From an uncultured Spirochaeta sp. (GTDB lineage: Bacteria; Spirochaetota; Spirochaetia; DSM-27196; Alkalispirochaetaceae), in assembly GCA_913030605.1 (NCBI GenBank), contig CAJWEZ010000012.1, forward strand, positions 18,539 to 82,538: DNA of 64,000 nucleotides. Direction: 5' to 3'. Positions 45,336 to 55,555 of the stretch are shown here, in pieces (positions within the stretch are counted from its first letter, which is position 1; each line of letters begins with the position of its first letter). The position numbers and the translations under genes were made by a program. The notes under the pieces are model-generated. The model was not told the origin of the DNA and ran no database searches. It saw nothing but the letters and a program-made list of their open reading frames with translations.

Positions 45336-46034
45336 CTACTCGATCATATACCCGCGGCCACGGACGGTCACGATCTGTTTCCCGTCGCAGCAGGCGGCGA
45401 GCTTCTTTCGCAGACGCGAGACCGTGACATCGACCACGTTCGTCTGGGGATCGAAACTGTAGTTCCATACCCGTTCCAGCAGTTCGGTGCGCATGACCAC
45501 AGAGCCCCTCCGTCGCACAAGAAGCTCCAGCACGGCAAACTCGTTGACGGTGAGATGAATCTCCGAACCGCAGCACATGGTACGATACGACTCCGCGTCC
45601 ATAGCCAGATCGCCCCAGGTCAGGTCGCGACCGTCCTCCTCCACCTTCATCTGGACCGTTCCCGCTCCGGTTCGCCGAATCAAAGCGTTTAATCGCGCGA
45701 TCAGCTCCGAGAGGTCGAACGGTTTGGTGACGAAATCGTCGCCGCCGGCGTTGAGCGCCTCGGTCTTTTTGTGGGCCTTCTTTTCCACACTGAGAAACAG
45801 GACGGGAAAGGCGTGGTTCGCCGCCCGCAGGCGACGGACAACGTCGATCCCGGACTCCGCGCCGAGGTTAAGGTCGATGATCCCCACCCGGAAGGTGATA
45901 TGCTCGGCGAAGTGTACCGCCTCATCTCCCGATAGCGCCGTCGTTACCTCAAACCCGTCCAGCGACAATCCCCGAACGAGAAAGTGCCGGATCATCGGGT
46001 CATCGTCGAGCACCAGAACGCGTCGGTCTGTCAT
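45336..46034 (-). CDS. OmpR-family response regulator
   Basis: 232 residues. Receiver with Asp54 (VGIIDLNLGAESGIDVV) and Lys in DDFVTKPFDLSELIARL. C-terminal winged helix: LTVNEFAVLELLVRRRGSVV, ERVWNYSFDPQTNVVDVTVS, RGRGYMIE. It is the only DNA-binding output in the operon. It overlaps the HD-GYP gene by 35 bases and is 4 bases before the phosphotransferase-like gene. The receiver lacks the usual Pro after the Asp-x-x motif (DLNLGAE), a minor variation. Confidence 0.93.
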   Translation of the reverse strand: MTDRRVLVLDDDPMIRHFLVRGLSLDGFEVTTALSGDEAVHFAEHITFRVGIIDLNLGAESGIDVVRRLRAANHAFPVLFLSVEKKAHKKTEALNAGGDDFVTKPFDLSELIARLNALIRRTGAGTVQMKVEEDGRDLTWGDLAMDAESYRTMCCGSEIHLTVNEFAVLELLVRRRGSVVMRTELLERVWNYSFDPQTNVVDVTVSRLRKKLAACCDGKQIVTVRGRGYMIE

Positions 46035-47058
46035 GCGCTTCCCTCTCCATCACGAATTGGTCGAATACATCCGCGAACCGGTCATCATGCGCGAGAAACG
46101 CCGCTGCCACCTCCGGATCCAGCTGGCTCCCGGTGGACTCCGCGATCAGTCCGATCGCCGTCTCGTGGTCGAACGGCTCCTTGTACGGTCGCCAGCTGCG
46201 GAGGGCGTCGTAGATGTCGGCGACCGAGACGATGCGTGCCTCAATCGGAATGTCCGGACCCGCCAACCGGTCCGGATAGCCGGTTCCATCCCAGCGTTCG
46301 TGGTGGTGCCGCACGATGTTGAGCGCGACCGCCGGGATTCCCGGTTGCTTGAGAATCCGGTAGCCGGCAACGGTGTGCTGTTCCATGATCGCCCGCTCGT
46401 CGCGGTCCAGCGGACCCGCCTTTTTCAGTATGTGGTCGGGCACACCGATCTTCCCCACATCGTGGAGGGGCGCGTAGCGCTCCAGTTCCCGGGACCGTTC
46501 GTGCGGCAGCCCGATCAGTTCCGCCAGGATACGCGCGAACGCCCCCACGCGGCGAATATGGAGGCCGGTGAGATCGTCCTTGAAGGAGTTTGCGCTTTCC
46601 AGCGCCGATACCAGGGCGAAGTTGATCTGATCCAGTTTCAGGACCTGCTCCTGCACCCTGCGTTCCAGTGTCGCCCGGTACTGCGCCAGTTCGAGATGCG
46701 TCCGGACCCGGGCCTGAACCTCGCGTTTGTCGAACGGCTTGGTGATGTAGTCGTGCCCCCCGTGCTCGAAGGCGCGGGTCTTGTGTTCGATGTCGGCGAG
46801 TGCCGTGACGTACAGCACCGGCACGTTCGACAGATCGTAGCGCGCCGTGAGCGCCCGCACGGTTTCGTACCCGTCCATCTCCGGCATCATGATGTCGACA
46901 AGGATGATGTCCGGTACGCGGTACGCGACCACTTCCAGCGCCCGCGGACCCGACTCCGCGACCGAGACGTCCATCCCCAGCTCGTCCATGAGCGTTGCCA
47001 GAATCTGAAGATTCGCGGGTTCATCGTCGATGACCAGTGCCACCGGATGCGTGTTCAT
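46000..47058 (-). CDS. HD-GYP response regulator (cyclic-di-GMP phosphodiesterase)
   Basis: 352 residues. Receiver with Asp55 (IILVDIMMPEMDGYETV), a short coiled link, then an HD-GYP domain: YAPLHDVGKIGVPDHILKK (HD), VRHHHERWDGTGYPDRLAG (HHExxDGxGYP), VSVADIYDALRSWRPYK. All metal ligands appear present. It would degrade cyclic-di-GMP when phosphorylated, linking the relay to motility or attachment. ATG overlaps the hybrid kinase stop (ATGA), with GGAGGAAGAG upstream. Confidence 0.94.
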   Translation of the reverse strand: MNTHPVALVIDDEPANLQILATLMDELGMDVSVAESGPRALEVVAYRVPDIILVDIMMPEMDGYETVRALTARYDLSNVPVLYVTALADIEHKTRAFEHGGHDYITKPFDKREVQARVRTHLELAQYRATLERRVQEQVLKLDQINFALVSALESANSFKDDLTGLHIRRVGAFARILAELIGLPHERSRELERYAPLHDVGKIGVPDHILKKAGPLDRDERAIMEQHTVAGYRILKQPGIPAVALNIVRHHHERWDGTGYPDRLAGPDIPIEARIVSVADIYDALRSWRPYKEPFDHETAIGLIAESTGSQLDPEVAAAFLAHDDRFADVFDQFVMEREAHDRPTRSGARR

Positions 47059-49268
47059 ATCTCTTCCTCCGGGCTTCTCAGCGCTTCCTGCAGTCCATTC
47101 AGGACGCCGCGAACATCGTCGAGACGGAACGAGTCCACCGCCTCGGCGAGCCGGTCGGCGAGTTCCACCATCACCGGCTGGCCGGATGCGACACCGACCG
47201 CACGGAGTTCGGTGCAGAGTTCGCGGGATTTCATCACCGAACCGGTACGCCGCGTTTCGTTGATCAGGCGATGGAGGCGCTCCCGCTGTGCGGGGTCCGT
47301 TGCCACCGTCCCCACCGCACTGAGTTCCGCCAGCGCGAGCTCCAGTCGCGCCGGCTGACGTCGGGGACTGTCGGCGTCGGGCGTTGCACCGGTCGCAGCC
47401 GCGTCACTGACGGTACGCCCCGCTGAGGCGGCCACCGCACGGCGAAAAACCAGCCGCCCAACCGGCTTCTGCAACACGGTCATCCCGTTGTCCTCAAAGC
47501 TGCGGGCGCGCTGATCATCGATGGAGGCGGTAACCCACACCACGGGACAGTCTCCGTTCGTTTCGGTGTTCCGCAGCCACGCGAGAACGTCGGTTCCATC
47601 TCCATCCGGAAGCCGGATATCCAGGACGACTACATCGAACCGGTGGTTGCCCACACGTTCCAGGTCGCGGATTGCGCCCGCCTCGTGAATCGCGGTTCCC
47701 GGATCGTTGAGAAACGCCCTGAACACCGCGCGATTGGCGTCCTCGTCGTCCACGAGCAGGACGGTCAGGTTTGAAAGGTCTACGTCGGCGGGAGTCTGTT
47801 CCGCCCGCGCCACCGACACGGAATGCCGGGACTCCGAGTGAATGGGAATCTGCAGCACGAACGTCGACCCCGTGCCGACCTCACTCGTGAGCGAAAGCGC
47901 TCCCCCCAGGAGTTCCGCCAACCGGCGCGAGATCGTGAGCCCCAGGCCGGTTCCTCCAAACCGCCGGTTGATGCCGCTGTGCTCCTGGGTAAACGCCGAG
48001 AAAATCGCTTCCTGCGCCTCCGGCGCGATGCCGATCCCGGTGTCCGAGACGAAGAACTCCACGTGCCCGCCGTCGCCGGCGCACTGTGCCCCGATGGTGA
48101 CCCGTCCACGCTCCGTGAACTTGACGGCGTTCCCCGCCAGGTTAATGAGAATCTGGCGAACCCGGGCCTTGTCGGTGGTGATCACCATGTCTGCTCCGGT
48201 CGTATTGGCCACGACCAACTCGATGCCCTTCTTCTGGGCGGCGTACGTGAACACCGACGCGATATCGTGCAGCAGCGATTCCACGCGAAACTCCGAGACC
48301 GAGACCTCCACCTTCCCCGCCTCGATCTTGGACAGGTCGAGGATGTCGTCGATGATCGAGAGCAGGCTTGTTCCGGCCTTGCCGATGCCACGAATGTACG
48401 AAGAGGCGTTGTCGCGCGACACGTGTTCGTCCGCGAGAAGCTCGGAAAAACCGAGGATCGCGTTGAGGGGGGTCCGAATCTCATGACTCATGTTCGCCAG
48501 GAACTCGCTCTTGGCGCGGACCGCGGAAAAGGCCTTCACACTCTCGCTACGCCACGCTTCGGCGTAGCGCTCCGTACGCAGCTGCTGAAGCACCAGCAGC
48601 GTAAACACGATGGAGAGCAGGCCGATCGCCAGTCCGCTCACCACCGCCTGTACCGTCATCGCGTTGGATATCGTCACGTTGGTGCCGCGGATCGCGCCGC
48701 GTACCTGCTGCTCGTGAATCTGGGTGATCTGGTCCAGCAGCTCTATCAGTTCCGGAAGCGGATCATCCTCCCCCAGAATCGAAGCGGGGTCGCTGCCGGC
48801 GCTCCCGGTGGACACCGCCGCAACCATCTGGTCGAGACGGGACAGCTTCTCCGGCACCAGTGAGGATATTCTGCTCATCGTCTCGCGCAGTTCACCGCGC
48901 TCCTCGTCGTTGAGAATGTCCTGGTAGTTGTCCGCGTCGAACCCGTCATCCTGGATATGGGCCCATACCGACTGCGCCGCGTCGCGGACATCGCGGTATT
49001 CGGAGAGCTGGTGATCGGATGGAAACTCGGCGAATGACCGTGCCATGAACGCGGCCTGGTAGATGTTGGATATCAGCGTCTCAACCGTACGCTGGTACGC
49101 GTACGACTCCTCCAGGACGCTGGTGGTGTGCTTGAACCGCATCAGCTCCCGGTGTCCGAGCATGCCGGAGAGAATGAGTGACGCCAGACCGACCACGAAC
49201 AGACCGATCGCAAAGGGTTTGCGCAAATAGAACGGCGAACGAATGGGCTCGTCTGTGGATGGTTCCAT
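47055..49268 (-). CDS. Membrane hybrid histidine kinase (sensor-HisKA-HATPase-REC plus helical tail)
   Basis: 737 residues. Membrane helices ~20-38 and ~208-228 flank a helical four-helix-bundle-like sensor. His262 lies in [20 protein letters not shown]. ATPase boxes: [42 protein letters not shown]. Receiver [20 protein letters not shown]. The last ~100 residues form a helical tail ([20 protein letters not shown]) that may be a degenerate HPt domain. It is the first gene of the six-gene operon and so probably its input. It diverges from a chemoreceptor. Confidence 0.93.
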   Translation of the reverse strand: MEPSTDEPIRSPFYLRKPFAIGLFVVGLASLILSGMLGHRELMRFKHTTSVLEESYAYQRTVETLISNIYQAAFMARSFAEFPSDHQLSEYRDVRDAAQSVWAHIQDDGFDADNYQDILNDEERGELRETMSRISSLVPEKLSRLDQMVAAVSTGSAGSDPASILGEDDPLPELIELLDQITQIHEQQVRGAIRGTNVTISNAMTVQAVVSGLAIGLLSIVFTLLVLQQLRTERYAEAWRSESVKAFSAVRAKSEFLANMSHEIRTPLNAILGFSELLADEHVSRDNASSYIRGIGKAGTSLLSIIDDILDLSKIEAGKVEVSVSEFRVESLLHDIASVFTYAAQKKGIELVVANTTGADMVITTDKARVRQILINLAGNAVKFTERGRVTIGAQCAGDGGHVEFFVSDTGIGIAPEAQEAIFSAFTQEHSGINRRFGGTGLGLTISRRLAELLGGALSLTSEVGTGSTFVLQIPIHSESRHSVSVARAEQTPADVDLSNLTVLLVDDEDANRAVFRAFLNDPGTAIHEAGAIRDLERVGNHRFDVVVLDIRLPDGDGTDVLAWLRNTETNGDCPVVWVTASIDDQRARSFEDNGMTVLQKPVGRLVFRRAVAASAGRTVSDAAATGATPDADSPRRQPARLELALAELSAVGTVATDPAQRERLHRLINETRRTGSVMKSRELCTELRAVGVASGQPVMVELADRLAEAVDSFRLDDVRGVLNGLQEALRSPEEEI

Positions 49269-49443
49269 GGCGGTTCCTCTTCACGTTTTTGGGATGGGAC
49301 ATGGGTATGGTGTCTCCGGCGCCAGGGGAACGTCCAGACCGGCCCCATTACATTTGGATTACAATACCTGTCACGGAATGGCTCCCCGAACCCCGAATCA
49401 GTATCTCATACCTATCCAGAAAACGAGAACTCCGGGGGAGACC

Positions 49444-51528
49444 ATGAAAAACGGCCGCGCTGGGTCGAGTATATCGACGAAACTGACATTGCTGGTGGTA
49501 GCCACCGTCGTTCTGACGATCGGAGTCATGAGCCTGGCGGTGAGTCGCGTCATCCGGCAGGAACAGCTGAGCGCGACACAGGAGACCACCGTTCAGAAGA
49601 CCGAGCAGCTGGCGCGCATCCTCGACCTTGAGCTTCGCCTGGTCCAGAACGTTGTCTCCAACGCCCTCGCCGACGCGAGCACCACCGACGCCGGCGCGCC
49701 CGGCGGTGACAGTACACCCGGCGAGGACGAGATCGCCGCGCTCCTGGACGGCCACCGGGGCGACTCACGGTACCTCGCCGCGCTGTACGTCGTCGACGAC
49801 CGCGGTGAGGTGATCGCCGGGTCCGGTATGGATACGATCGACCCGGCGATCGCCGATCGCGTTCCGCCCATCGGTCGTGACACCAGCGTCACGGCGATCC
49901 ACGGGGCCGGTGCCGACCACCGCATCGCCATCGTCGTCGGAACGCCGGGTAGCGGCGGAGGCCGGGTTCGCGGCGCGATCGGAATCGTCGATTTCACCGC
50001 CTTCGCCGCCGAGTTCATCGAGCCCAATGCAAACGCCGATCACTGGCTGGAGATCCTGGATACCGAGGGGCACACCCTGGCGCTGTTCGGTCCCGACGCG
50101 CCGGGCGTACCCTCCGACAGCGAGCCGACGGAGTGGTTCGCTCCGTGGAACGACGCCGGACGGCCCGATTTTCTGGCAGCGACCACCGGAGGGACTCCGG
50201 TGTACCTGTCTGCCATGCGTTCGGACGCCGCACCACTGGTGGTTGCCTCGGTGGAACCGCGCGACACGGTCCTTCGTGGGGCGCGCCACGCCGAACGCAC
50301 CGAGGGCATCATGGGAGTCGTGACGCTGATCCTTACCGTAGCGTTGCTGGTCCTCGGTTTGCGACGCATCGTGGTGCGTCCCATCACCACCGTAACTGCG
50401 GAACTGGTGGCCGCCGCCGCCGGAGACCTGACGGTTGAGATCCCCGTTCACAGTTCCGACGAAATCGGGGTTGCAGCGTCCGGCATCAACGGGTTCCTAA
50501 CCGAGGTCGGCGGATTTGTGGCCGGCGCGCAGGCACAGGCAGAAGGAATCGACGCAATGGCGGAGTCGCTTGCCGCCAGCGGCGTGCAAACCGCCGCCTC
50601 GGTCGAGCAGATTGAACGGCACATCGAGCAGGTCCACCGCACATCCGAGGAGCAGGCACAGCACCGGACCCAGGTTGCCTCGGCCCTTGAGACGCTGGCC
50701 GACATCAGTGGCTCGCTCGACCGGGCTGCGGGCACGCAGCAGGACAGCGTCGACCGATCCTCGGCGGCGGTCGAGGAGATGGTGGGAAACATCGAATCGG
50801 TCCGGCAACTCACGCAGTCGGCGGAGTCGGCGCTCGGGACGTTGCGATCGAATTCCGAAGAGGGCGAAAACCAGCTCCAGCAGGTCACCGAATCGGTTGA
50901 CCAGCTGCGTACCGAGTCGATTACCCTTGTCGATGCCAATCAGCTGATCTCCGACATCGTCGCGCAGACCGATCTGCTGTCGATGAACGCTGCGATCGAA
51001 GCCGCTCACGCAGGCGATGCAGGGCGTGGATTCGCGGTCGTCGCCGACGAGATTCGAAAGCTTGCAGAAACAGCCGGTCAGCAGGCGCAACAGACCGGTG
51101 TGGCGCTCAAGACCATCCAGGCGCGGATCGAAACCACAAGCGCCGTGACCGAGTCAACGAGGGCGTCCTTCACCGAGATGTTCAGCACGGTGGCTGATGT
51201 GATCGGCATCCTCCACCAGATCGTCGACGCCGTGGAGGAACAGAGCGTCGGCGGTCAGGAGGTCCTCCGCGTCGTCCAGGATGTCCGTGACGCTGCCCAC
51301 ACCGTCTCTGAGAGCGTCGAGCGGCTGGACCGCCAGAAATCGGAGATCGACGCTGCCATGCAGGGTCTGATGACGATCAGCGCAGCGGTCAACGATGGAA
51401 TCGCCGAAATCAGACAGGGCGCGGTGGAAATCACAACCGCCACCCGACAGAACAGTGAGGCAACGCAGTCTGCCCGGGAAACTGCCGCGGCGCTCTCGCA
51501 GCACGTCGCCCGTTTCAAGGTACGGTAG
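49444..51528 (+). CDS. Methyl-accepting chemotaxis protein
   Basis: 694 residues from the ATG at 49444 (GGGGGAGA upstream). First helix [20 protein letters not shown]. Periplasmic sensor of about 250 residues with Cache-like features ([20 protein letters not shown]). Second helix [16 protein letters not shown], then HAMP ([20 protein letters not shown]). A long coiled coil with the signalling tip [20 protein letters not shown] follows, then [15 protein letters not shown]. It signals to CheA/CheW; no che genes are in the window. It shares a 175-base divergent promoter region with the phosphorelay operon, suggesting a common stimulus or control. Confidence 0.94.
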   Translation: MKNGRAGSSISTKLTLLVVATVVLTIGVMSLAVSRVIRQEQLSATQETTVQKTEQLARILDLELRLVQNVVSNALADASTTDAGAPGGDSTPGEDEIAALLDGHRGDSRYLAALYVVDDRGEVIAGSGMDTIDPAIADRVPPIGRDTSVTAIHGAGADHRIAIVVGTPGSGGGRVRGAIGIVDFTAFAAEFIEPNANADHWLEILDTEGHTLALFGPDAPGVPSDSEPTEWFAPWNDAGRPDFLAATTGGTPVYLSAMRSDAAPLVVASVEPRDTVLRGARHAERTEGIMGVVTLILTVALLVLGLRRIVVRPITTVTAELVAAAAGDLTVEIPVHSSDEIGVAASGINGFLTEVGGFVAGAQAQAEGIDAMAESLAASGVQTAASVEQIERHIEQVHRTSEEQAQHRTQVASALETLADISGSLDRAAGTQQDSVDRSSAAVEEMVGNIESVRQLTQSAESALGTLRSNSEEGENQLQQVTESVDQLRTESITLVDANQLISDIVAQTDLLSMNAAIEAAHAGDAGRGFAVVADEIRKLAETAGQQAQQTGVALKTIQARIETTSAVTESTRASFTEMFSTVADVIGILHQIVDAVEEQSVGGQEVLRVVQDVRDAAHTVSESVERLDRQKSEIDAAMQGLMTISAAVNDGIAEIRQGAVEITTATRQNSEATQSARETAAALSQHVARFKVR

Positions 51529-51673
51529 GCTGTATCGAGAAGCGTGTTGCAGAACCGGCGGTATGTGTCGCTGCGGGAACGAGATAGCGTTGTGAACCGA
51601 TCCTGTTGGTCGGAACCCGTTCTGTGGCCACCACTTGTGCGGTACGTTGCAACAGTTTCGTGTATACCGGAGC

Positions 51674-52033
51674 TTACCTGATGTCGGATGCCCCGATGGA
51701 GACGTTGGTGTATCCGACCCACGCCGTCAGTTCGCCCTCCACCACGTGGCCATCGTCGTGGATACGGACGGTCACATTGCGGACGTGGGCATCGAGCTTT
51801 CGAAGAACAGGGCTCGCGCCTGCCTCCCGGCTCGGCGTGTCAAACTCAAACGTGATCACGTATTCCTGATCCGCCGACACCGCGTCCGGCGTGAAGAGTT
51901 CCTGCGGGAGAGCTCGCCGACCGGGCAGTCCGGAGCGCGCATCGAAGAAGACGTCGCCGCCGGCGTCTCGGATCGTGATCGAAATGTCTGATTCGCTGGC
52001 GGTGATTGTGATCGTTTCCGGATGACCGATCAT
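51674..52033 (-). CDS. Hypothetical protein
   Basis: 119 residues from the ATG at 52033 (GGGAGG 6 bases before). No family recognised. It looks like an alternating beta-strand protein (ITITASESDISITIRDAGGD, YVITFEFDTPS, VRNVTVRIHDDGHVVEGELT). No signal peptide or membrane helix. It lies tail-to-tail with the chemoreceptor gene and downstream of the cation-efflux genes, separated from them by a hairpin. Confidence 0.6.
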   Translation of the reverse strand: MIGHPETITITASESDISITIRDAGGDVFFDARSGLPGRRALPQELFTPDAVSADQEYVITFEFDTPSREAGASPVLRKLDAHVRNVTVRIHDDGHVVEGELTAWVGYTNVSIGASDIR

Positions 52034-52081
52034 TCGTGCCTCCCCTGATTTACCGAGTCTCACCCGCCAAGATTACGGGGG

Positions 52082-52110
52082 CATTGCCGAAGGATTACAA
52101 AACGGCAATG
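52082..52110 (-). terminator. Hairpin after the cation-efflux operon
   Basis: CATTGCCG (52082-52089) pairs with CGGCAATG (52103-52110), 8 pairs with a 13-base A/T-rich loop, 46 bases after the efflux gene stop. No T-run follows. Confidence 0.45.
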
Positions 52111-52128
52111 TTCCGGGCGCCCGGATCA

Positions 52129-52162
52129 GCCCGCGCCTACCGCGCCTGCCCGCGCCTACCGC
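52129..52162. repeat. 15-bp direct repeat at the end of the efflux gene
   Basis: GCCCGCGCCTACCGC occurs at 52129-52143 and 52148-52162 (period 19). The second copy contains the stop codon of the cation-efflux gene, so the stop may have been moved by a small duplication. Confidence 0.6.
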
Positions 52163-53001
52163 TCCTGTCCGTCCGGCCGGGACAACGCGAGAATCCGCAA
52201 CGCTCCGCGAATCACCACGATGAACACGGCGGTACCGACGAGGAGATCCGGGATACGGCTTCCGGTCGCCTGCACCGCCACGGCCGCGGCGATAACTCCT
52301 GCGTTCACCACGACGTCGTTGCTGGTAAAGATCCAGCTGGCCTTCATGTGAGCCCCGTCATTGCGACTGCGATAGATCAACGCGAGCGAAGCACCGTTGG
52401 CGATCAGCGCGCCGGCGGCGACGACGATCATGATCGTTCCGTCCGGGACCGCCACGGAGAAGAACACGCGCCGAAGAACCTCGAGCAGTCCCAGCCCGGC
52501 CAGCGTCACCTGCATCCACCCGCTCGCGCCGGCGATTCGGCGGCGGGTGACCGCACCGGCCCCGACGGCGAATACGCTGAGACCGTAGACCGCTGCATCG
52601 GCGAGCATGTCCAGAGAATCCGCGAGCAGCCCCATGGATCCCGCTAGTATCCCGAACACCGACTCAATCAGGAAGTAGCCCAGATTCACAGCCAGAACCG
52701 CGATCAGCGCCCGTCGCTGTTGCCGGTCCGAGGTGCCGGAGCCGCCTGCGTCGCTGTTGTGCTCCCGCGGGTCGGCATCGGCCTCCCATCGGTCGATCAG
52801 AGAGTCGCCGAGATTCAACCGCGACAGCGCCCGCGATGGCGCGGTTCCGTCGCCGCTGCGCCACACGAGGAGTCGCCGCTCTCCAAGATCGAACTCCAGG
52901 CGGACGACCTCCGGAATCGGCTCCAGGGCGAGACGCACCATCTGCTCCTCGGCGCTGCAGTCCATATGCTCCACGTGATATTCGTCTACTGTCAGTCTCA
53001 T
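52156..53001 (-). CDS. Cation diffusion facilitator with N-terminal HMA-like domain
   Basis: 281 residues from the ATG at 53001. Residues 1-45 resemble a heavy-metal-associated domain (YHVEHMDCSAEEQMVRLALE) with a single Cys. A cation-diffusion core of about six helices follows: YFLIESVFGILAGSMGLLAD, SLDMLADAAVYGLSVFAVG with the metal-site aspartates, and IFTSNDVVVNAGVIAAAV in helix 5. No large C-terminal cytoplasmic domain is present. It lies directly downstream of a classical CDF transporter and probably works with it in metal efflux. Confidence 0.82.
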   Translation of the reverse strand: MRLTVDEYHVEHMDCSAEEQMVRLALEPIPEVVRLEFDLGERRLLVWRSGDGTAPSRALSRLNLGDSLIDRWEADADPREHNSDAGGSGTSDRQQRRALIAVLAVNLGYFLIESVFGILAGSMGLLADSLDMLADAAVYGLSVFAVGAGAVTRRRIAGASGWMQVTLAGLGLLEVLRRVFFSVAVPDGTIMIVVAAGALIANGASLALIYRSRNDGAHMKASWIFTSNDVVVNAGVIAAAVAVQATGSRIPDLLVGTAVFIVVIRGALRILALSRPDGQER

Positions 53002-53024
53002 CGATACCCTGCTCCCTTTGGACG

Positions 53025-54035
53025 TTACAGGTCGCAGTCGTGGCAACCCGCGCCGGCGGCTTCCAGCTCGATCGTAACGTGGTCGATCCCGACCTCCGCC
53101 AGTGACGCCCGAACCCGCCGCTTCAGCGCTTCGAGCGCTTCCAGTGTCTGTTCCCCGTCGGTGACGATATGTGCACTGAACAGCGTGTAGGTCCCGTCAA
53201 GCGTCCACACGTGAAGATCGTGAACATCCCGGACGCCGTCGATCGCAGATACCGCGTCCTCGAGCGTTGACACGGACAGGTCCCCGGGAACGTACTGCAG
53301 CAGGACTCGCAGCGCTCGCCAGAGCACGGGGACGGCCCGGGACAGGACAAACAGATTGATCGCGACGGAGAGAACCGGATCGATCCAGGTGGCGTTCCAG
53401 ATACGGATGGCGATACCGCCGAGGAGGACTGCCACCCAGCCGAGCACATCCTCCAGGAGGTGCAGAAACGCGGCCCGAGCGTTCATCGACTCGGTCCGCG
53501 ACAGGCGCAGGGCGGCCAGCGCGTTCATCGCGACCCCGATAACCGCCAGGATGACCATCCCGCCGCTATCCACTGCCTCGGGGCGAACGATGCGGGGCAC
53601 GGCATGGACGAGCACCGTGATCGCCCCCACCACCAGGATCATCCCCGTCAGCAGCGCTCCGAGGGTCGAAAAACGCCGGTATCCGAACGTCTGTACCCGT
53701 GTGCGTCCCCGGCCCGCCACTCGCTCCATCGCCAGGGCGATCGCGAGAGTCACGGAGTCGCCGAGGTCGTGCACCGCGTCGGAAATGATCGCGACGCTGT
53801 TGGTCATCAGTCCCCCGACGAACTCAACGACGGTGAACACGACGTTGATTCCGAGGGCGATTCGAAGGTCTCCGACAACCGCGTGGTTGTGGGAATGGGC
53901 ACCGTGTTCGTGGTCGTGTTCGTGGTCGTGCTCGTGGTGCTGACTGCGGTGTGGGCCATGACTGTGGCCATGGTCGTGACGGCCCCCGGGATCATAGCTC
54001 TCGCGGCCTGGTTGAGATGTGTGCCGGTGTGCCAT
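53025..54035 (-). CDS. CDF-family metal efflux transporter (ZnT/CzcD type)
   Basis: 336 residues. A His-rich N-terminus (HDHGHSHGPHRSQHHEHD and more) is typical of zinc transporters. The helix-2 metal motif is SVAIISDAVHDLGDSVTLAI; helix 5 has AFLHLLEDVLGWVAVLLGG. The cytoplasmic domain shows VRDVHDLHVWTLDGTYTLFS and IDHVTIELEAAGAGCHDCDL. It exports Zn(II) or a similar cation in exchange for protons. It is the first gene of a two-gene unit with the HMA-containing homologue. No metal regulator is recognisable beside it. Confidence 0.93.
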   Translation of the reverse strand: MAHRHTSQPGRESYDPGGRHDHGHSHGPHRSQHHEHDHEHDHEHGAHSHNHAVVGDLRIALGINVVFTVVEFVGGLMTNSVAIISDAVHDLGDSVTLAIALAMERVAGRGRTRVQTFGYRRFSTLGALLTGMILVVGAITVLVHAVPRIVRPEAVDSGGMVILAVIGVAMNALAALRLSRTESMNARAAFLHLLEDVLGWVAVLLGGIAIRIWNATWIDPVLSVAINLFVLSRAVPVLWRALRVLLQYVPGDLSVSTLEDAVSAIDGVRDVHDLHVWTLDGTYTLFSAHIVTDGEQTLEALEALKRRVRASLAEVGIDHVTIELEAAGAGCHDCDL

Positions 54036-54144
54036 CGCGAGCCAGTATCGCCGCCGTCACCGGCGGTGGTCAAGTCACGATCCAGGCGACGGGAGCTGCC
54101 CGACCGTCGTGGAGGCACCGCACCGGCACGAAACGGCCCCCTGG

Positions 54145-54564
54145 TCAGTCGTCAGTTCCGGGCGGCTCCTCGGAATTTCCGGGCTCATCGTCGTGCTCAG
54201 GCGTCGGGCCGTACCCGCGTCGTCGCCTGAGCACGTCCTTGAGCGTCGAATCGAGGGCCCCGTCGACCTGTTCGCGCACGGACGCCGCAAACTCGGCGAG
54301 GAGAGAGAAGGCATCGGTCGCCTGCGAGTAGCCCGGAGGAAGGAGCAGCATGAATGGCTCGAGTCCCAGGGCGCCCGCGATCCGTTCCATGGAATCGGCG
54401 GAGATCCACTTTTTCGCTTGCTCCAGCTCGTTCATATGGCTTGGCGAAATGTCCGCCCGCTCGGCGAGTTGCATCTGGCTGTATCCGAGCTTGCGCCGGG
54501 CGGTTCGAATGTTGTTCGCGAGGATCTGTTGGATGGATACCGGCGCGGGTTCTCTGGGAGCCAT
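54145..54564 (-). CDS. XRE-family helix-turn-helix regulator
   Basis: 139 residues. Cro/CI-type domain at ~14-70: LANNIRTARRKLGYSQMQLA, then ERADISPSHMNELEQAKKWI. The C-terminal part is acidic and Pro-rich (RGYGPTPEHDDEPGNSEEPP), probably flexible. No toxin or phage gene is adjacent. The target is unknown; it lies upstream of the cation-efflux genes on the same strand, 109 bases away. Confidence 0.88.
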   Translation of the reverse strand: MAPREPAPVSIQQILANNIRTARRKLGYSQMQLAERADISPSHMNELEQAKKWISADSMERIAGALGLEPFMLLLPPGYSQATDAFSLLAEFAASVREQVDGALDSTLKDVLRRRRGYGPTPEHDDEPGNSEEPPGTDD

Positions 54565-54690
54565 GGGTGGCTCCCATATTTCGAGGCCAGCCCGGGAGAC
54601 TCAAGCTGTTGAGAACGAATACGGACTTCGCTGTCAGCGACGTTCGAGCGCGTCGAGTCGTACGCTCCCGGTGTGACTCCGGTCCCAGAC

Positions 54691-55386
54691 CTATGAGTCG
54701 TCCCCGGCGGTCGCAACGAACTCCAGGTCAAGGTCCAGGTTGTCCGCCACGGCCGACACAATGGAGTTTCCTCCGACGTACGGAATGGTGATCCCGAACT
54801 GGTCCCACGTCACCGTCGTGGTTGCCGTCCCCGTGAGCCGCTCTTCGGAGGCGATCTCAAGGCTCGCGTCGAAGGAGACGGTCCGCGTGACATCGCGTAC
54901 GGTCAGATCGCCGGTGATGGTCAGATCCAGTCGGTCACCGAACTCGATACGCTCGGGAACGCCGTCAACCTGCGTTGGTCGAAACGTCGAAAATTCGAAC
55001 TCGTCCCGATTGGACTGCAGGATGAGCGTCCGAATTGATCGGTCCCGGATCTCATTGTCTGTACGAATCGTTCTGACGTTAATGACGAACTCACCGACCG
55101 TGACCGCCCCGGGGTTCAGCTGGACCGAGATGGACCCGTCGATCTGGTCCGTGCGTCCCACAACGGTGGTCGGCTCGCCGCGCAACACTTCGTCGATCAC
55201 GAAGCGCGCCTCAGACTCCTCGGTCCGGACATGGTAGGTATAGGAGGAAGGCTCGGTGGGCACAACCGGTTCTGCCACCACGTCCCTGGACGGTTCGCCT
55301 TCGCCACCGGCGAACCACAGAAAACTGAGCATCCCCACGGCCGCGAGCAACACAAGTCCGAAAACCACTCCGAGCACCTGCTTCAT
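54691..55386 (-). CDS. YceI-family protein
   Basis: 231 residues. The N-terminal hydrophobic segment VVFGLVLLAAVGMLSFLWFA anchors or exports it. YceI lipocalin-like strands follow: ARFVIDEVLRGEPTTVVGRT, VGEFVINVRTIRTDNEIRDR, LDLTITGDLTVRDVTRTVSF and WDQFGITIPYVGGNSIVSAV. YceI proteins bind isoprenoid-like lipids in the periplasm. GGAGCGG precedes the ATG. Confidence 0.92.
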   Translation of the reverse strand: MKQVLGVVFGLVLLAAVGMLSFLWFAGGEGEPSRDVVAEPVVPTEPSSYTYHVRTEESEARFVIDEVLRGEPTTVVGRTDQIDGSISVQLNPGAVTVGEFVINVRTIRTDNEIRDRSIRTLILQSNRDEFEFSTFRPTQVDGVPERIEFGDRLDLTITGDLTVRDVTRTVSFDASLEIASEERLTGTATTTVTWDQFGITIPYVGGNSIVSAVADNLDLDLEFVATAGDDS

Positions 55387-55555
55387 GTACCGCTCCTTTT
55401 CGACAATCGCCCCCGACCACCGGTGGTAGCGGGAAAATACGGAAAGGTCCCGGTGGTCGACAAGTCAACGCGTTACACTGGAAGGAGAAATGTGATATAC
55501 ATTACTGGGCGAAATACATTTTCGCCACGAACGAAGAACCGACCGGAGGGTGGAT
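55387..55555. other. Divergent intergenic region (YceI / PAS-crcB)
   Basis: This holds the promoters of both divergent units. I looked for a fluoride riboswitch (crcB motif) ahead of the PAS-crcB genes and do not see its conserved blocks. Confidence 0.4.

Noticed and set aside
55387..55555. Fluoride riboswitch ahead of the PAS-crcB genes
   Set aside because: The conserved GGNGATGG..CTCC..-type blocks and pseudoknot partners could not be found by eye; a covariance-model search would settle it.
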